A DNA stretch of 64,000 nt from Asterochloris sp. CNOR1 (GCA_963969365.1 OZ017759.1:310001-374000), one strand, 5' to 3'; positions 1 through 11,367 are shown, numbered from the stretch's first letter. Notes: generated by a model not told the origin, from the sequence alone. Program-made: numbers and translations.

Positions 1-3000
1 CAGCATGTCCTGGGCTTCCCAAGAAGCGGCGATTGCTCCCCACCTCACACAAGGAGCAGAGGGCTGCTCCACTGCCGAGCTATCTGGCAGAGACACCAAC
101 TGCTTGGTGCTCCACAAGCAACTGGAGGCCTGCTCACCTCCCGAGCTTTCTGGCCCTCTACCACAGAGACAACGTCACAGCACCGTGGGTCCAGCAGAGC
201 CACGTGGCACTGTGAGCCCACAGCCACCATGTCAGGCCTCATGGCCATCGCCACAAGCTCCTTGTTCTGCTGAAGCTGCACCTGAACAGATGCACACATG
301 GGCACTTGGGTTGGTGGTGTCATGACCTGTTCTGTGCCAGCGGTCTGCTGCAGCTGCTCCAGATTCACAGATACGCAGGACCTTTCATTTGGGTAGCATG
401 CGGCTGCAAGGATCAGGAACGCAGACAGACACAGAAACACTCAACACACACTGTGAAGCCCTGTTCCACTCCAACGGGCTGGTGATCCTGATTAACGCTC
501 AGATTATTCAAAGCGCTGTCAGATCACCAATCTCCAAGTTTCCCTGATCTGTGCCTTCGAATCTCAGACATGCTGAAACCCACAGCGCAGTGCTTTGTGA
601 TGCAGACGCAGCAGAGTCATGAGGGGCAGCGTGAGCACCTGTGACGCCCCTTGGGGCACGTATGAGTACAGGCAGATGTTGTCTGGCCCCAAGCTCACCT
701 CCTGAACCAGCTCCAGCTCTGCATCCCACAGCCGGACAGTTCCGTCAGCGTCCAGGCTGGCTATGCGCCCCAGGTCATCATTCCACTTCACGTCCCGCAC
801 CCTGCCCTGCATCGCCCATGACACTGTCGAGGACACAGGCAGCACAGGCCTCAGGCCTGGGGCCTACAGCATGAGGCCATGCTGCCGGACTTACAAGCAG
901 TACCCTTCCAGCATTGCCAGTTGCCGGCTGCCTGGCGAGCAGATGCTGCGAGGCTGAGCAGGCACTGCCTGCCACGCCCTCCTGGCTGAGCGGCGAGATT
1001 GTTGGCAGCTGGCCTCAGCCAGGAGGACGATGGCAGGCAGTGCCTGCTCAGCCTCGCAGCATCCGCTCTGCCAGACAGCCGGCATCACAGGCGTGCACCG
1101 CCGTCTCCATCTCTGTGAGCACACAGCTTGCCCCGCACAAGGGCTGCCTGCCAATGCTCAGCCTGCCACGGGCATCATGAGTGCACCAAGGAAGTCCTCA
1201 ACTCTTGCGCTGGGTCCAGTTTGCGTCAAGCAACAGCCCGTAGCACCAATGTTATGATGGCACACCTGGAGGTCAGCAGCACACTTCAGGCATGGACGCC
1301 AAAGCAGCAATGCTGCAGCAGCCCTCAAGCTTTCACAGCCACCTGCCATGCTGTGCACGCACCTCTTCACGAGCAGCAGCACGCCGCGATCGCTGAGCAG
1401 CGTTGCGGTTGCGTCCCAAGCCACTGCCGTCCGCTGACCACAGCTTGATATAGCCGTCTCGCGAGCCTGGAAAGCAGCCAAGGTCACAGCCTCGCAGCTC
1501 AGCCCGGCAGAGGCACTGTCACTAGAGAATCAGGCCAGGTCACACCCAGAAAAGGGACTTTATCTTCGCTCAGGTCCCATGGCAGGCCAGGCCCCTCTTG
1601 GGACTCTCAGGGCTCAACCTGGCTTTGTGGGTGCCTCCAACCCCTCCAGATCCATGAGTCTGTGTGCATTGTGATATGAGCAGCAAGCGCTGTGCTGTCC
1701 AGCCAGCTGTAGGCTGCCAAGCACGCCTGTGATACGTCAACGCGGCCCACCTGTGACAACGTGCCGGTCTGTGAGCCAGGAGACGCCAAAGATCCAATCC
1801 TTATGACCCTGCAGGCACAGGTCTGTTGTTGGGCAGCTCTCTGCGGCAGTGAACTGGAACATGGTTGTAGGGAGGCTCCTTTCATTTTCATCAGGCACAA
1901 CAACAGAAGCTGCACAGAGCAGTACACAGCGCCGCAGGCATCCTCGGCCAAACAGTGTAGCTTTACAACATCATCACCACCAGCTGTGTCAACGCCCACA
2001 GCTCTCAGCAGGCCCACCATAAGCATTGGCAATGGCCGCAGCACACAGCAGGCTTGCCTCCAAGGTCGTCACCAGCCGCAGCTCCCAGAAGGCCAGTCAC
2101 AAGCATAATCGGTGGCCGTAGCTCACAGCAGGCTCACCGCAAGCCACTGCCGCTGGCGGCAGCTCACAGCAACAAGCTGTGTGAAGGCCCACAGCTCGCA
2201 GCAGGCTCACCACCAGTGTCGTCAATGGCCGCAGTTGGGGCGGGGTGTCCCAGGCACAGTCGGCGTCTCCAACAGACCAGATCTGGCAATCGTTGGGGTT
2301 GTCACCGCCCGTGGCCAGCAGGCCGCCATCAGGGCTGGTAGCCAGGCAGTGGATGCCACAGCTCTCCAGGTTGCTGTGAGCCTGCAGGCTTGGTGTTGGG
2401 CGTGGCGGCTGGGGTGGGAGGGCGATGGGCCACACGGCGCGGCTGCTGTGTGCGTCCACCAGCAGCAGGGAGTTGCACTTGGTACCTATCACCACATACC
2501 TCTCATTGAGCCAGGCCTGCAGGAGGGCAGCACAGCAACATCAGTGTCACAAGTCACAAATGCTGGTAGACCTGCATAGACAGTCTGGACACTGGTGCAG
2601 CCCTGGCATAAAAGTGCAGGGTCGTCTCACGACAGCCTCAGGCAGTCTGCAGTCCCTGACCAGGCCTGCAGAGGGCTGCCAGCAGCAGAATGATCCGACA
2701 ACTGAGCCGCAAGATGGCATCGCTAAAGGGACACTTGCCGGTGTACACAAAGGCTGCTGACAGTTGCTTGGTGCAAGCAACCTTTTCATGGCATGCTGCT
2801 GAGCTGGGCATGGTCAGCGCCATGTTGTGCCCCACTGGCTGTAGACAGCTGAAGCCAAAGCATCGATACCCTGCCCCGATCAAGGAGACATGGGCTTCAG
2901 GCTGCAGGCTGCTGCTGTGGGGACTCACGCAGGCAAAGCTCTTGTCCCATTTTGCCAGCTCCCGGACATGGACGAGGCTCTCCCGCAGCAGGCAGGGCAG

Positions 3001-3066
3001 CCTGTGGAGCAAAGGATCCCGCGGGCTCTGCCTGAGATCCCTTCTGCAGCAGCAGGAGGGTAGCAT
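1..3066 (-). CDS. DCAF12: DCAF12-like WD40 protein (partial; runs off the left edge)
   Basis: Likely substrate receptor of CUL4-DDB1 ubiquitin ligases, by homology to animal DCAF12. Minus-strand exons read as about 2929-3066, 2211-2516, 1751-1808, 1343-1466, 660-806 and one near 150-280. Spliced pieces follow human DCAF12 in order: LPCLLRES..KSFAC, WLNERYVVIGTKCNSLLLVD, LATGGDNPNDCQIW, then GHKDWIFGVSWLTDRHVVTG joined by a phase-1 intron to SRDGYIKLWSADG, then VRDVKWNDDLGRIASLDADG, then MVAVGSQCHVALLDPR. The WD40 blades and the GGDNPN and VGSQ.HV..LDPR motifs are diagnostic. The 5' end is uncertain: the usual basic N-terminus was not found and ATG 3066 is only the first in-frame candidate. 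The C-terminal ~100 residues lie beyond position 1. Introns are unusually rich in repeats. Confidence 0.9.
926..1080. repeat. Foldback (inverted repeat) in a DCAF12 intron
   Basis: Left arm 926-990 and right arm 1014-1080 are near-perfect reverse complements around a 23-nt loop (991-1013). A 33-nt core (left arm about 944-976) pairs without a mismatch. Only a few substitutions and small indels are visible elsewhere in the 65-67 bp arms. Transcribed with the host intron, it would form one long hairpin, such as a small-RNA precursor, or it may be a foldback element remnant. Confidence 0.8.
1998..2232. repeat. ~40-bp minisatellite in a DCAF12 intron
   Basis: About six diverged units of 40-42 bp (one about 30 bp), each beginning near agctcacagcaggctcacc and ending near atggccgc, lie in tandem between the GGDNPN exon and the GHKDWIF exon. 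The repeat abuts the 3' end of the GGDNPN exon in the minus-strand sense. Confidence 0.65.
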
Positions 3067-4429
3067 TTCAGGTTCAGGCCTGTGACATGGTAGAGCAATG
3101 CTGCTTCAAGTTTCACCTCTTTGTGTGCATGATGCCTTGATCCAGCACATCATCAATCACTCTGCAGCCACAGCAGACATGCGCTGAGTGCTCAGGAAAG
3201 CTGCACCTCTTGTCTCATGTTTTGCAGCTAGGGCAGATTGGTGTATGCTGTGAAGTCACAAACGGGCCTGGGTCTCTAGCACCCTCATGAGTTGGGTGGC
3301 CTGAGAGAACATTCATGCCATCACAGCAACAACAGTCCAGGCTCGCCTTCGTCTCTTGTTGCTTCCAGTGCTCCCTCTGGGATCCATAGACCGCACAGTG
3401 GTGGGTCACAACTGAGTATATGATGTCCCACTGAGAGGGAAGGTTTGCAGATGACCTATTGGGCGAAGGAATGGCAGATACTTCGTTGATCGGGTGTTGG
3501 CCAAAGCCAGCCACAGTGACAACAGCTGAAAAGGCCAGCAGGAGCAGCGCAGGAGGGACCCAGCCATAGCATGTGAGCAGGCTTGCACTGCAGCGCTGTA
3601 CACTCCAGGGCTCGCACAGGGCAGCAGGCTGTGAGCCCTGCCTGTTTGCTCAATCCTCAGTGACATGCAAACAATTATCCAGCAGGATGACTGCATATGT
3701 TCATCCTGTACAGCGGGTGCTGCCTGCATGTCACTTCACATCACAGCTCATGCGTTGGAGGGGCACAGGCCTCTTTCTCTGCTTCATCTCCGCAGTACCA
3801 TCCTTTGATATGGTGTTTTGGGGCTGCAGCATCATGAAGAGCATTATGCGCTGTTGGTGCCTCGAATCCACCCCAGAGCCACCTCAGAAGCAAGGTCAGA
3901 CAGCTTCTTCCATCTCCCCTGCCACAAATCAGGTGGGTCCAACACCCACAGCGCTTGCTCAATGTGACCATTCTGCATGAGCTGCTGACCATAGCAAAGG
4001 CAGAGTGCTTCTCAGCAATCCGTCAGTTCTTGCATGTCAGGGCCTCAGCCCCCAGCGACCTTGACCCTCGGTGCACCTTTAGAAGCCTGTGCCTGTTGCA
4101 CCACAAGAGTGCACGATGGGATGCACATACGGCGCAGACTGGGGTGTGCTTGCCAGGATCTGCTGGTGTTTCACCTGCAGGTGGTTGACGTGGTGGCCAA
4201 GAGCCATGGTGGTGCTGTGATTGCGCCTGAGTCTGAAACCAGGGGACCCCGCTGCTGGGAGGGTGTCCCAGTCTGGGCGACTACCACGGGACCTACCAGC
4301 CAGTGGCACCTCTGCGGTTGGAAGGGTGCATCAAGCTGGCCAGGAGGTTGGAAACCCTGCAGCTAGCAGCCGAATCCTACTGGAGCCTGCCCCGGAAGTC
4401 TCTTTGGCCAGCAGCAGCACTGGAGGGGA
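3067..4429. other. Stretch with no supportable gene
   Basis: Between the DCAF12 5' region and the next plus-strand coding evidence I see only short open frames on both strands with no recognisable domain. The missing DCAF12 first exon or exons and a divergent promoter probably lie here, but I cannot place them. Confidence 0.4.
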
Positions 4430-4748
4430 GGCCCCAGACCAGCAAGGAACACGCATGCCATGCTGCCAGCAGCAACGCCGCCGCAGTGGCGGCTTTCTAG
4501 GCGGTGCAGCCCCGGCAGGGCTTGCCATCCGCCAGCGGCGCTGCCGCCGTGGAGAGACGCCAGGCTGTCCAGCCACCAAAGACATTCACAACACGCGGCA
4601 ATGCTGCCGGCCCGGGGAGGCGCCAAGCTTTGCAGCCCCCACTGAGCTTGGCAACATACAGCAATGCTGTTGCCATGGTGGGGCCTCAGGCTGTGCGGCC
4701 CCCTCAGGGCCTGGCGCCCAGCAGCAATGCTGTGACTGCTGCCACAAG
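4430..4748. repeat. Diverged ~60-66 bp tandem repeats
   Basis: Five or so units recur. Each opens with a gagGCCccagGC.gt.cAGCCcc-like stretch and closes with agcaatgctgc...gg. They translate as QAVQPP / QALQPP / QAVRPP peptides in the frame that continues into the coiled-coil gene, so the last units are probably exonic. A splice acceptor-like tttctag at about 4494-4500 precedes the open part. Confidence 0.5.
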
Positions 4749-6900
4749 TCCCCTGCAGCCCTGCAGCCACTGTCCTGATTTCCAAAGCGACGTCCAGGCA
4801 GCACAGCCAGTTGGGCCTGTTGCTGGGGAAGGGGTGCAACAGATGCTGCTGCAGCTCACTGAGCAGGTCAGCCGCTTGGGCAGCCAAGTGGACAGCCTGG
4901 CCCAGGCAGCACAGACTGCACCTGCTGCTGAGGAGGGGGTGGCGCTACAGACACAGATGCCCCTGAAGGAGGTGGTCCAGCGGGAGCTGCAGCCTTTGCT
5001 GGAGCAGATCTTGCACAGCGTGACTACACAGATGCAGCCAGCCGGGGCAGCCCTGCCTGCCCCAGCCGTGCTGGAGACTGTGCAGCAGGCACTCACGCCT
5101 CACCTCGAGGGCATGGCTGCCCGGCGGCAGCAGCAGCTTCTTGATGCAACAGCAAGTTATGAGACCACCACCCGACACATGCTAGAGCACTTTGCTGAGC
5201 AGCACAGTGCACAGCAGCAACAACTCCCGCGGCAGCTGGTGCACGGCAGTCCCACCAGCAGTGCCAGTGATGTTGCCCTCAGCAGACAGCTGGGCGGGAG
5301 CCACACTTCGCCTGCCAGCTCATCTGGAGGTGGGTGCAATGCCCTGTTCCTCTGTTGGTCCTGGTCTCGTCATGGTGACATGCTGTTGGCCTCTTTGCTG
5401 CGCAGACTCTGGTGCAGGGCTGCAGCAGCACCGCACCACCAATGAAACACACCTGGCTGGAGCTGCTCCGTATGATGCTGTGTCCATGTCTCATTCTGGA
5501 ACTGGGCAGCACGCTTGCAACCTGCTCAAACCAATGTCTGCTGCTTTTGCAGATCTCCTGGAGGCCACCTCTGCCACCACCACTGGTCTGCAGCCTCCCA
5601 GGAGTGAACAGCATGGTGAGCGCTTGTGCCTGTCCCCCACAAAGAATTATTCATGTCGCTGCCAGCATATAGGACTTGCAGCAGTGACCTGAGCCGGCGT
5701 GCCTCCGGTGACCCTGCAGGTGCCGCCACTGAAGGCACTTTGAAGAGTTTGTCTTCGTCTGGCAGCCCATCTCTGAAAGGTGGGGACATCAGTTGGGGCA
5801 CCTTGGAACGCTGGTGTTCTCTGCTGGCAGCCACCTGCAGCCCCTTGACAGCATGCGCTGCCTGTGGCAAGCAGGCACTCATTCGCATCTGTGTATCACC
5901 TGAGGGCTGCAGTGCTGTGCACTCATTGTTCTGTGATGATGATGGGCTTGATGGCAGTGCCGACAGCTCTCATGTGGACTCTGCTGAGGCTGGCTTTGCC
6001 GGCCCATGTAAGACTCCTCCAGGTGGAATCTGGCAGGCAAGCTGCAGGGCAGGCACTTGCTGCAATCTCATCACACAATGACGTGCCGCAGGCACCGAGG
6101 CATCCTCCTCTGACAGCTTGGCCAAGTCCACTTTTGTTGGCCCCCATGAAGCTCCTCAGGGTAAGTCCTATGGTAGCCTGTGTCCAACACAAGCCACGCC
6201 CTGGTGTCAGGCTGTGCAAACCAAGCACATGCGCTTTGTCAAGCACATTTGCTGCCTGCTGGAGCGCTGAGCATGACAGAGAGTTCTGTGGAAGCCGGCC
6301 AAGTAGTCTGCTGCTGCAGGGACAGATATATCTGCCTCACCCAGTAGCCTGGCTGAGGCCCCCATTGGTGGCATACGTGAGGCAACAAAATGTAAGTGTA
6401 TGCGACCCTTGTGTCAAGCTCTGTCCTGCTGTCATTCAGCTGCAGCAGGCTTGCCTGGTGCGGCCATCAGTGGAGCCTGCTGCCAGGCTGTTCTGTGGCA
6501 GAGGCTGCTGCAGGCAATTACAATGGGGACCATGATTGAGGCGCTTGTGCGGGGTTGTGTGAGGCATCTCTTAGTGCCTGTTCTGTCATGCTTCCTCTCG
6601 GTGCAGCTGTTGAAAGCAGCAGTGCCTGCTCTGATGCTTGGCACTGTACAGAGTCTGCCGTCATACCTCAGCAAGGCAAGTGCGGTTGCAGGGACGGAGG
6701 CTTCTTCTGAGAGACTGCCTCAGGGAGCTATACTGGGCGAAGGTGAGCAGACCGGTAATAACTGCACTTATTGGTGCAGAAAGGGCCATTTAAATGGTGA
6801 CTGCTGGCAAGCAAGGCATGGCAAAGATCATCTGAAAGCAAATGCCAACACTGACTGCGCTGCAGACCAGGATGACCAACAGCAGATGCCAACTGTGTAA
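4501..6900 (+). CDS. Coiled-coil protein, family not recognised (exon model approximate)
   Basis: The best coding stretch is 4501-5329. It holds a Gln/Ala/Leu-rich heptad region (QLTEQVSRLGSQVDSLAQ..., then VVQRELQPLLEQILHSV and HMLEHFAEQHSAQQQQL), so a long coiled coil is likely. A GTGGGT donor after 5329 joins, in phase 1, exon 5406-5615 (HACNLLKPMSAAFADLLEAT). Further coding-like pieces are near 5690-5778 (LSRRASGDPAGAATEG), 5920-6009 (acidic DDDGLDGSADSS) and 6319-6390 (ISASPSSLAEAPIGG). A possible end, ILGEDQDDQQQMPTV, is obtained by splicing about 6739 to 6879 with TAA at 6898-6900. The order of the middle exons is not secure and the start is unknown. A weak likeness to the C-terminal coiled coil of decapping scaffolds (EDC4/Varicose type) is noted, not claimed. 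Confidence 0.42.
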
Positions 6901-8732
6901 GGTGAAGGCTGTGCTGCTTTCTGTCTATTGCATTAGTTGTGGCCACAATCTTTGCCTCAGCAATTCACGCTGGGCTTCTCGGCTGCAGACCTGCCGGCAG
7001 GCTCTTCCTTTGACAATGCCAGCTCATTTGTTGGACTGGAGTGCAGAATTCCTAGTCGTCAGTACCTCTTGCTGTCGCGCCATTGCCCTGCGCTTGTGCT
7101 AATGCTGCTGCATGTTTTGGGCAGTCTGTTTGGGAGGCCAGCAGCTTGCAGTATGACACCAAGGTGCTGCTCAGCATGCCAGGCTATGCTGAGCTTGCTT
7201 CATGGTGCAGGAGTCACTAAAGGCATGCCAGACCTCCTCGACTTCAGCTGCAAGAGCACAATCGCGGTGACGGAGCTCGCCCTTTCCTGTCAACCTGAAA
7301 ATGAGCAGCGGCAGCCAGAAAGGCTTTTCACTATCCCGGGGGTGCCCTGCAGTCTTGTGGTGTGCTGCACTGCACTGGCTGAGCCCTTTGAGCACATGCA
7401 GGGACTTTGCGATGTGCCTGCCTGCCTTCACCCCAGTTGACCACCGTGACACTGTGCTGTGTGCTGTGAAATGCTGTGCGACACCACTGCCGTGTCATGA
7501 GGCTTGGCTCCTTGCTGCCTGCAGGGGCTGACCTGGCCTGGAGTGCAAGGGTAGCCACCAGAGGGGCCTGGCATGCGCAGTGGGTGAAGGCGAGTGCTCT
7601 GCTGCTATGTTGTGCTCGGCAGGAATCTGGCCAAATCCACGATGTGATGTGATAACAAGGGGGTGCCTGCCAGCCAGAGTCTGCACTGCAGGTGGCTGGC
7701 TGCGGGCCAAAATCTGGCGCCAGAAAGGGAGCACCCACTTTTGCCACCTGAAAGCTGAGCTGTGCAGCTCACCTGTGGGACCTGGCTGTGGCCAAGCCAA
7801 TTGATTGGTTCGCCCTTATTCATAAAACGTCCCCTGAGGACGCTGCTTGTGCATTTCAGTCCTTTTGTTTCTCATAGCAATGTTTGCAATGTTCCTGTAC
7901 CGCACTGTATGGCTTCAATTCAGTTGGTGAGGCTCGGGCGTTCTGCTGCAAATGACTGCATGCCTTCGAGATCCCATTGCATATGTGTGGCTCTGCCAGT
8001 GGAGACAGCTTATTGAGACATCCAGGATGGTGCCTGTACAACTGACAAGTTGCTTCTAGCACTCATGTTCTGCAATGGAATGACCATGGTGAACCAATCT
8101 CACAGATGGCCACATGTCTTTGACATTGGGTAGCTGGATGCAGCATCTGTCAGCCAGTGCAAAGTGTTATGGATGCTTACAACCCTACAGCTCTGGCATG
8201 GTTCAGCAGATGATGTGCAGCAACTTGACAGGCAGCAGCTTGATGCCCTCACCACCTGCATAAGTCACACAAGTGAGCTTTGCTGGGTCGAACCCCCAGT
8301 CAGCAACTGCAAGCTCTGTGACAGATCACGCCCCCCGTCAGATGCCTCCTCACCGGTGAGGTCCTCTTAATAGACAGTGAGGTTTAATCTGGAAAAGGGC
8401 ATGGTGCTGAGCCTTGCGGAAGCCTTAGTGACCAGCCTCGCAAATTTGACAAGAGGCTGGTGGCCTCGCCTGGACAGCTCCTTGGCCAGCAGCGCAAGGG
8501 GATCCTCACTGCAGGGCGCTAGGCTTGACGGCCAGCTGCTGCAGCAGTGCTTGCCAACAGGCACAGCACTCCTCCAGATGGGCACAGGCAGGTATGAGGT
8601 CCCAAGTGCTACTCTCACGCACTGTGTCGAGTCGATCTGAGGCCATGACGAAAAGTGCCAGCTCAGCTGCTGCAGCTCACTCACTATTTCCAGGGGTCAC
8701 TTCACTGCAAGCGTGGCAGGTCAAGTCAAATG
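6901..8732. other. Stretch with no supportable gene
   Basis: Both strands carry medium-length open frames, for example plus 8377-8640 opposite minus 8367-8684, but they mirror each other and neither has a recognisable domain or clear splice continuity. This region probably holds the 3' UTR of the coiled-coil gene and intergenic DNA. Confidence 0.35.
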
Positions 8733-8778
8733 TTCTTTTTCGCCAGCTGCCCACCTTCTTTTTCGCCGGCTGTCCGCC
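8733..8778 (+). repeat. Tandem 23-bp direct repeat just upstream of the GFA start codon
   Basis: Two adjacent copies, 8733-8755 and 8756-8778, of TTCTTTTTCGCCrGCTGyCC plus rCC match at 20 of 23 bases. They end 9 bp before the chosen ATG at 8788, so they lie in the core promoter or 5' UTR. This could be a duplicated pyrimidine-rich initiator or regulatory element. Confidence 0.7.
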
Positions 8779-8787
8779 TGTGCAGGG

Positions 8788-9634
8788 ATGTCGCCGTCTG
8801 CTAATGGTGGGCAGTGCAATGGGAGCTGTAGCTGCGGGGCTGTGCGTTTCTTAGGTGTGTTGAAGCCCTGCTGAATATTTCATGCATTATATGACACCTT
8901 CTCCATGATGCTGCTGCCTGTGCAGTGCAAGGAGAGCCGCGGGCACAGTTCTATTGCCACTGCGCAGAGGTAGGCGTTCAGCCCAGCTTCCTGTGCCAAC
9001 CTGACATGCTCATATCTGTCAATTCTGCTGTGCAGTGTGCACGCACGCATGCGACGCATTTTGTGGAGGTCATTGCCTTCCAAGATGGGGCCAATGCCTT
9101 CAAAATCACATCTGGCGAGGAGATGCTGCAAAGCTATGGGACAGAGAAGTGAGCTTGTGATCCCGCCTGTGGACCTGCTGCCCTCTTCACTGTGACCTGT
9201 ATCTCACACCTAGACAACCTGTATGCAGGGCTTTGCGGCGCTTCTGCAAGACGTGTGGCAGCATTGTGTCTGTGCTCAACGGCACAAATGGCTTGATTGG
9301 CACCTTTCCCAGGTGAGAGATAGCCTGACCCGTGCTTGGGTGCCCCACTTGTGGCAGCCTGCCCAGTCAAGGATGCCAAGGGACGTGCCAGCACATACAC
9401 CCAGCCTGTGCTAACTGCAGGCTGATTGAGGGTTGGCAGTTCCGCCCAGAAGCCCACTTTTTCACTGGGCAGAGCCAAGCCAGGCTGGACCACCTCTCCG
9501 ACGGGCTGCCCAAGTTTGTGGACAGCTCTATCGAGCATGGAGGCACGGGCAAGTTCCACCCCTCCGTTGCCAAGTGGAATCGGTTTGAGAAGCCCCAAGC
9601 TGGCACCATACCAGCACAACCCGCCACGGCCTGA
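8788..9634 (+). CDS. GFA/CENP-V family zinc protein, complete (173 residues)
   Basis: Five exons, 8788-8854, 8926-8969, 9036-9148, 9229-9312 and 9421-9634, splice in frame to 173 residues starting MSPSANGGQCNGSCSCGAVR. The GFA zinc ligands are all present: SCSCG near residue 14, YCHCAEC near residues 34-38 (its last Cys supplied by the exon 2/3 junction), and FCKTCG near residues 79-82. After these come the family's GSxVSV...G and DGLPKFVDSSI segments. Family members are glutathione-dependent formaldehyde-activating enzymes, mainly bacterial, and animal CENP-V; most are small cytosolic zinc proteins of unproven activity. Length is typical. The C-terminus (KPQAGTIPAQPATA) is a short tail. The exact substrate is unknown. 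Confidence 0.93.
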
Positions 9635-9665
9635 GCCAGCCTCAACACAATTCACTTCATGACAT

Positions 9666-11367
9666 TCATTGATACAAGTGTCTTGCATTCTGCTTCGAAA
9701 CAAACACCAGGGATATCCGTTGCTGACTGCGGGCAATCACATCTCCCACCTCGACCCTGCCAGCCAAAAGATTGCCACAGCGAGCTGTTATCACATCCAC
9801 AGCCTGGCTGTCTATGCTGTGCAACAGCTTGGAGTAAGCGTCCCCCTGAATCACGAGCAGGCATCCCGGCCTGAGGAGCACCTGCATACAGCCAGCCTGA
9901 GCTTAGGAGCAGGCACATCATGGTGCACAGCTACTCCTTCAGCCAGGCCTTTGGTCTGCTTCAGCACGCTCACCTGTGAGACCAGATCACCTGATTGCCC
10001 CTCAGCGTTTGCTTCATGCAAGTTCATCATTGCCGACCCGCCCAGCGTCAGGGTGGCAACACATGGACGATACAGCGGCCCTGCATCAGGACAATGAAGT
10101 TGGTGGCTGCAGATTGTGATGACAAGTAGCTTCAGGCTGTCTGCACAGGCCCAGGTGGTTGTTGTGCCCAGCATACATCGCAGAATTCTCTTGCAGCAGG
10201 CAAAGTTGTTGGTGCAGGACTGACGCACAGGCTGCTGCAGCGAGCCGATGTCTGCAAGCAGCCCTGCTGAGGCTGGCTCTGCACAGGCACAGCGAGGCGG
10301 CAGCCAGGTTAGCTGAGTGAGCTTGTATGGCATGCAGGCGCCAGCTGGCTCACCATCAGTGTGCGGCGGGATGGCTCCAGAGGGGCCATAGCTGTTGACA
10401 AGAACATGATTGGGGGCACTGTCAATGCTGTACACCCCCGCTGCCACCAGCAGACTGATCAGAGACTGAAGGAAGCCTGGCAAGCGCTGCAGCACAGCAG
10501 GAGCTGTCCTGTCAGCTCCCTTGCAGTCATCTCTTTGTCTTGCACCCCATGCCTCTCTGCACAGCTTGGTGGTGTATGGCAAATACCTGCTGCCACCAGC
10601 AGACCAATCAGGGAGTGAAAGAAGCCTGAAAAGCTTTGCAGCACAGCACTTGGCATGTGTGTGCAGCTGCCTGGTTACTACAAGCATGTCTAGGCCAAGC
10701 CTGCAGCCTTCAGAGCTGGCAGATCTGAGCTGAGCAGTAGGCTCATTGGTGATGGTGCCATGCCAGATTCATCTTCAAGACTCAAGCGGAAGGCTTCACA
10801 AAATACAAGCAGTACCCAGTCAGCCTCACGCTGGCAGGGTATCCTACCTCTCGTATGGCTGCTTCGCCTGGCCGCCCACCCCAGTTCTGCATCCGCCTCT
10901 GTCCTGCCTGCTGCCACCTACTGGCAGGGGCTGCATTGATGGCTGCTAGCACAGCCTGCTCCTCCTCCTCTGTCAGAAAGTCTGGCACATAGAGCACCTG
11001 CAGGGGAGGTAGCTGTGAGACACTATGCATCAGACTCCCTCAGCTGGCAGCACTAGCAGAGAGCAAGGTGCACCTCGCCGCAGGGAGTGGCAATCCTGTG
11101 ATGTTCTTGCTGTAGGGGCTGCTGCTTGCCAACATGCTCCCTGACAGCAGTCTCTGCTGCAGCTGCTGCTGTGTGGTATGGATCCTGCTTTGATGCTGCC
11201 AAGTTTGCAGTCTTCAATCTGTTCCTTTGAATTAGATCTGAGAGGGCCACCATGTCCAGGAAGACCACCTTGAACTGCTTAGTTAATGATCGCGACTTGA
11301 CGTACTTTCCATCTGACACTTTAAATGTGTCATAGGCACCAATTGGGCAGTCAGAGTACCATTGCAT
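9666..11367 (-). CDS. ALKBH6: ALKBH6-like Fe(II)/2-oxoglutarate dioxygenase
   Basis: AlkB-type dioxygenase of the ALKBH6 branch; the substrate is not firmly known. Exon 11074-11367 (N-terminal extension, begins MQWYSDCPIGAYDTFKV) joins in phase 0 to 10848-10997, VLYVPDFLTEEEEQAVLAAI...QNWGGRPG, the ALKBH6 N-terminal signature. Later exons give NHVLVNSYGPSGAIPPHTDG (HxD iron ligands), GPLYRPCVATLTLGG, and a last exon VLLRPGCLLVIQGDAYSKLL followed by HSID (distal iron His) and RISLVF (2-oxoglutarate Arg). The stop lies at 9666-9668. The central exon is present in two copies (separate entry), so the splice model there is ambiguous. The gene is convergent with the GFA gene, leaving 31 bp between stop codons. 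Confidence 0.9.
10440..10650 (-). repeat. Duplicated exon segment inside ALKBH6
   Basis: Two ~60-bp segments, about 10590-10650 and 10440-10500, are similar at roughly 80% and encode AVLQSFSGFFHSLIGLLVAA and AVLQRLPGFLQSLISLLVAA. The second runs straight on into NHVLVNSYG, the expected continuation. The first is followed by a GTATTTG donor-like site. They look like a tandem duplication of the helix-coding exon, giving either an unused copy or alternative exons. Confidence 0.75.

Noticed and set aside
8367-8684. 105-codon minus-strand frame ending LVTKASARLSTMPFSRLNLTVY
   Set aside because: It looks protein-like, but the opposite strand (8377-8640) is equally open, there is no recognisable domain, and upstream room before the divergent GFA promoter is only about 100 bp. 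Not enough to call.
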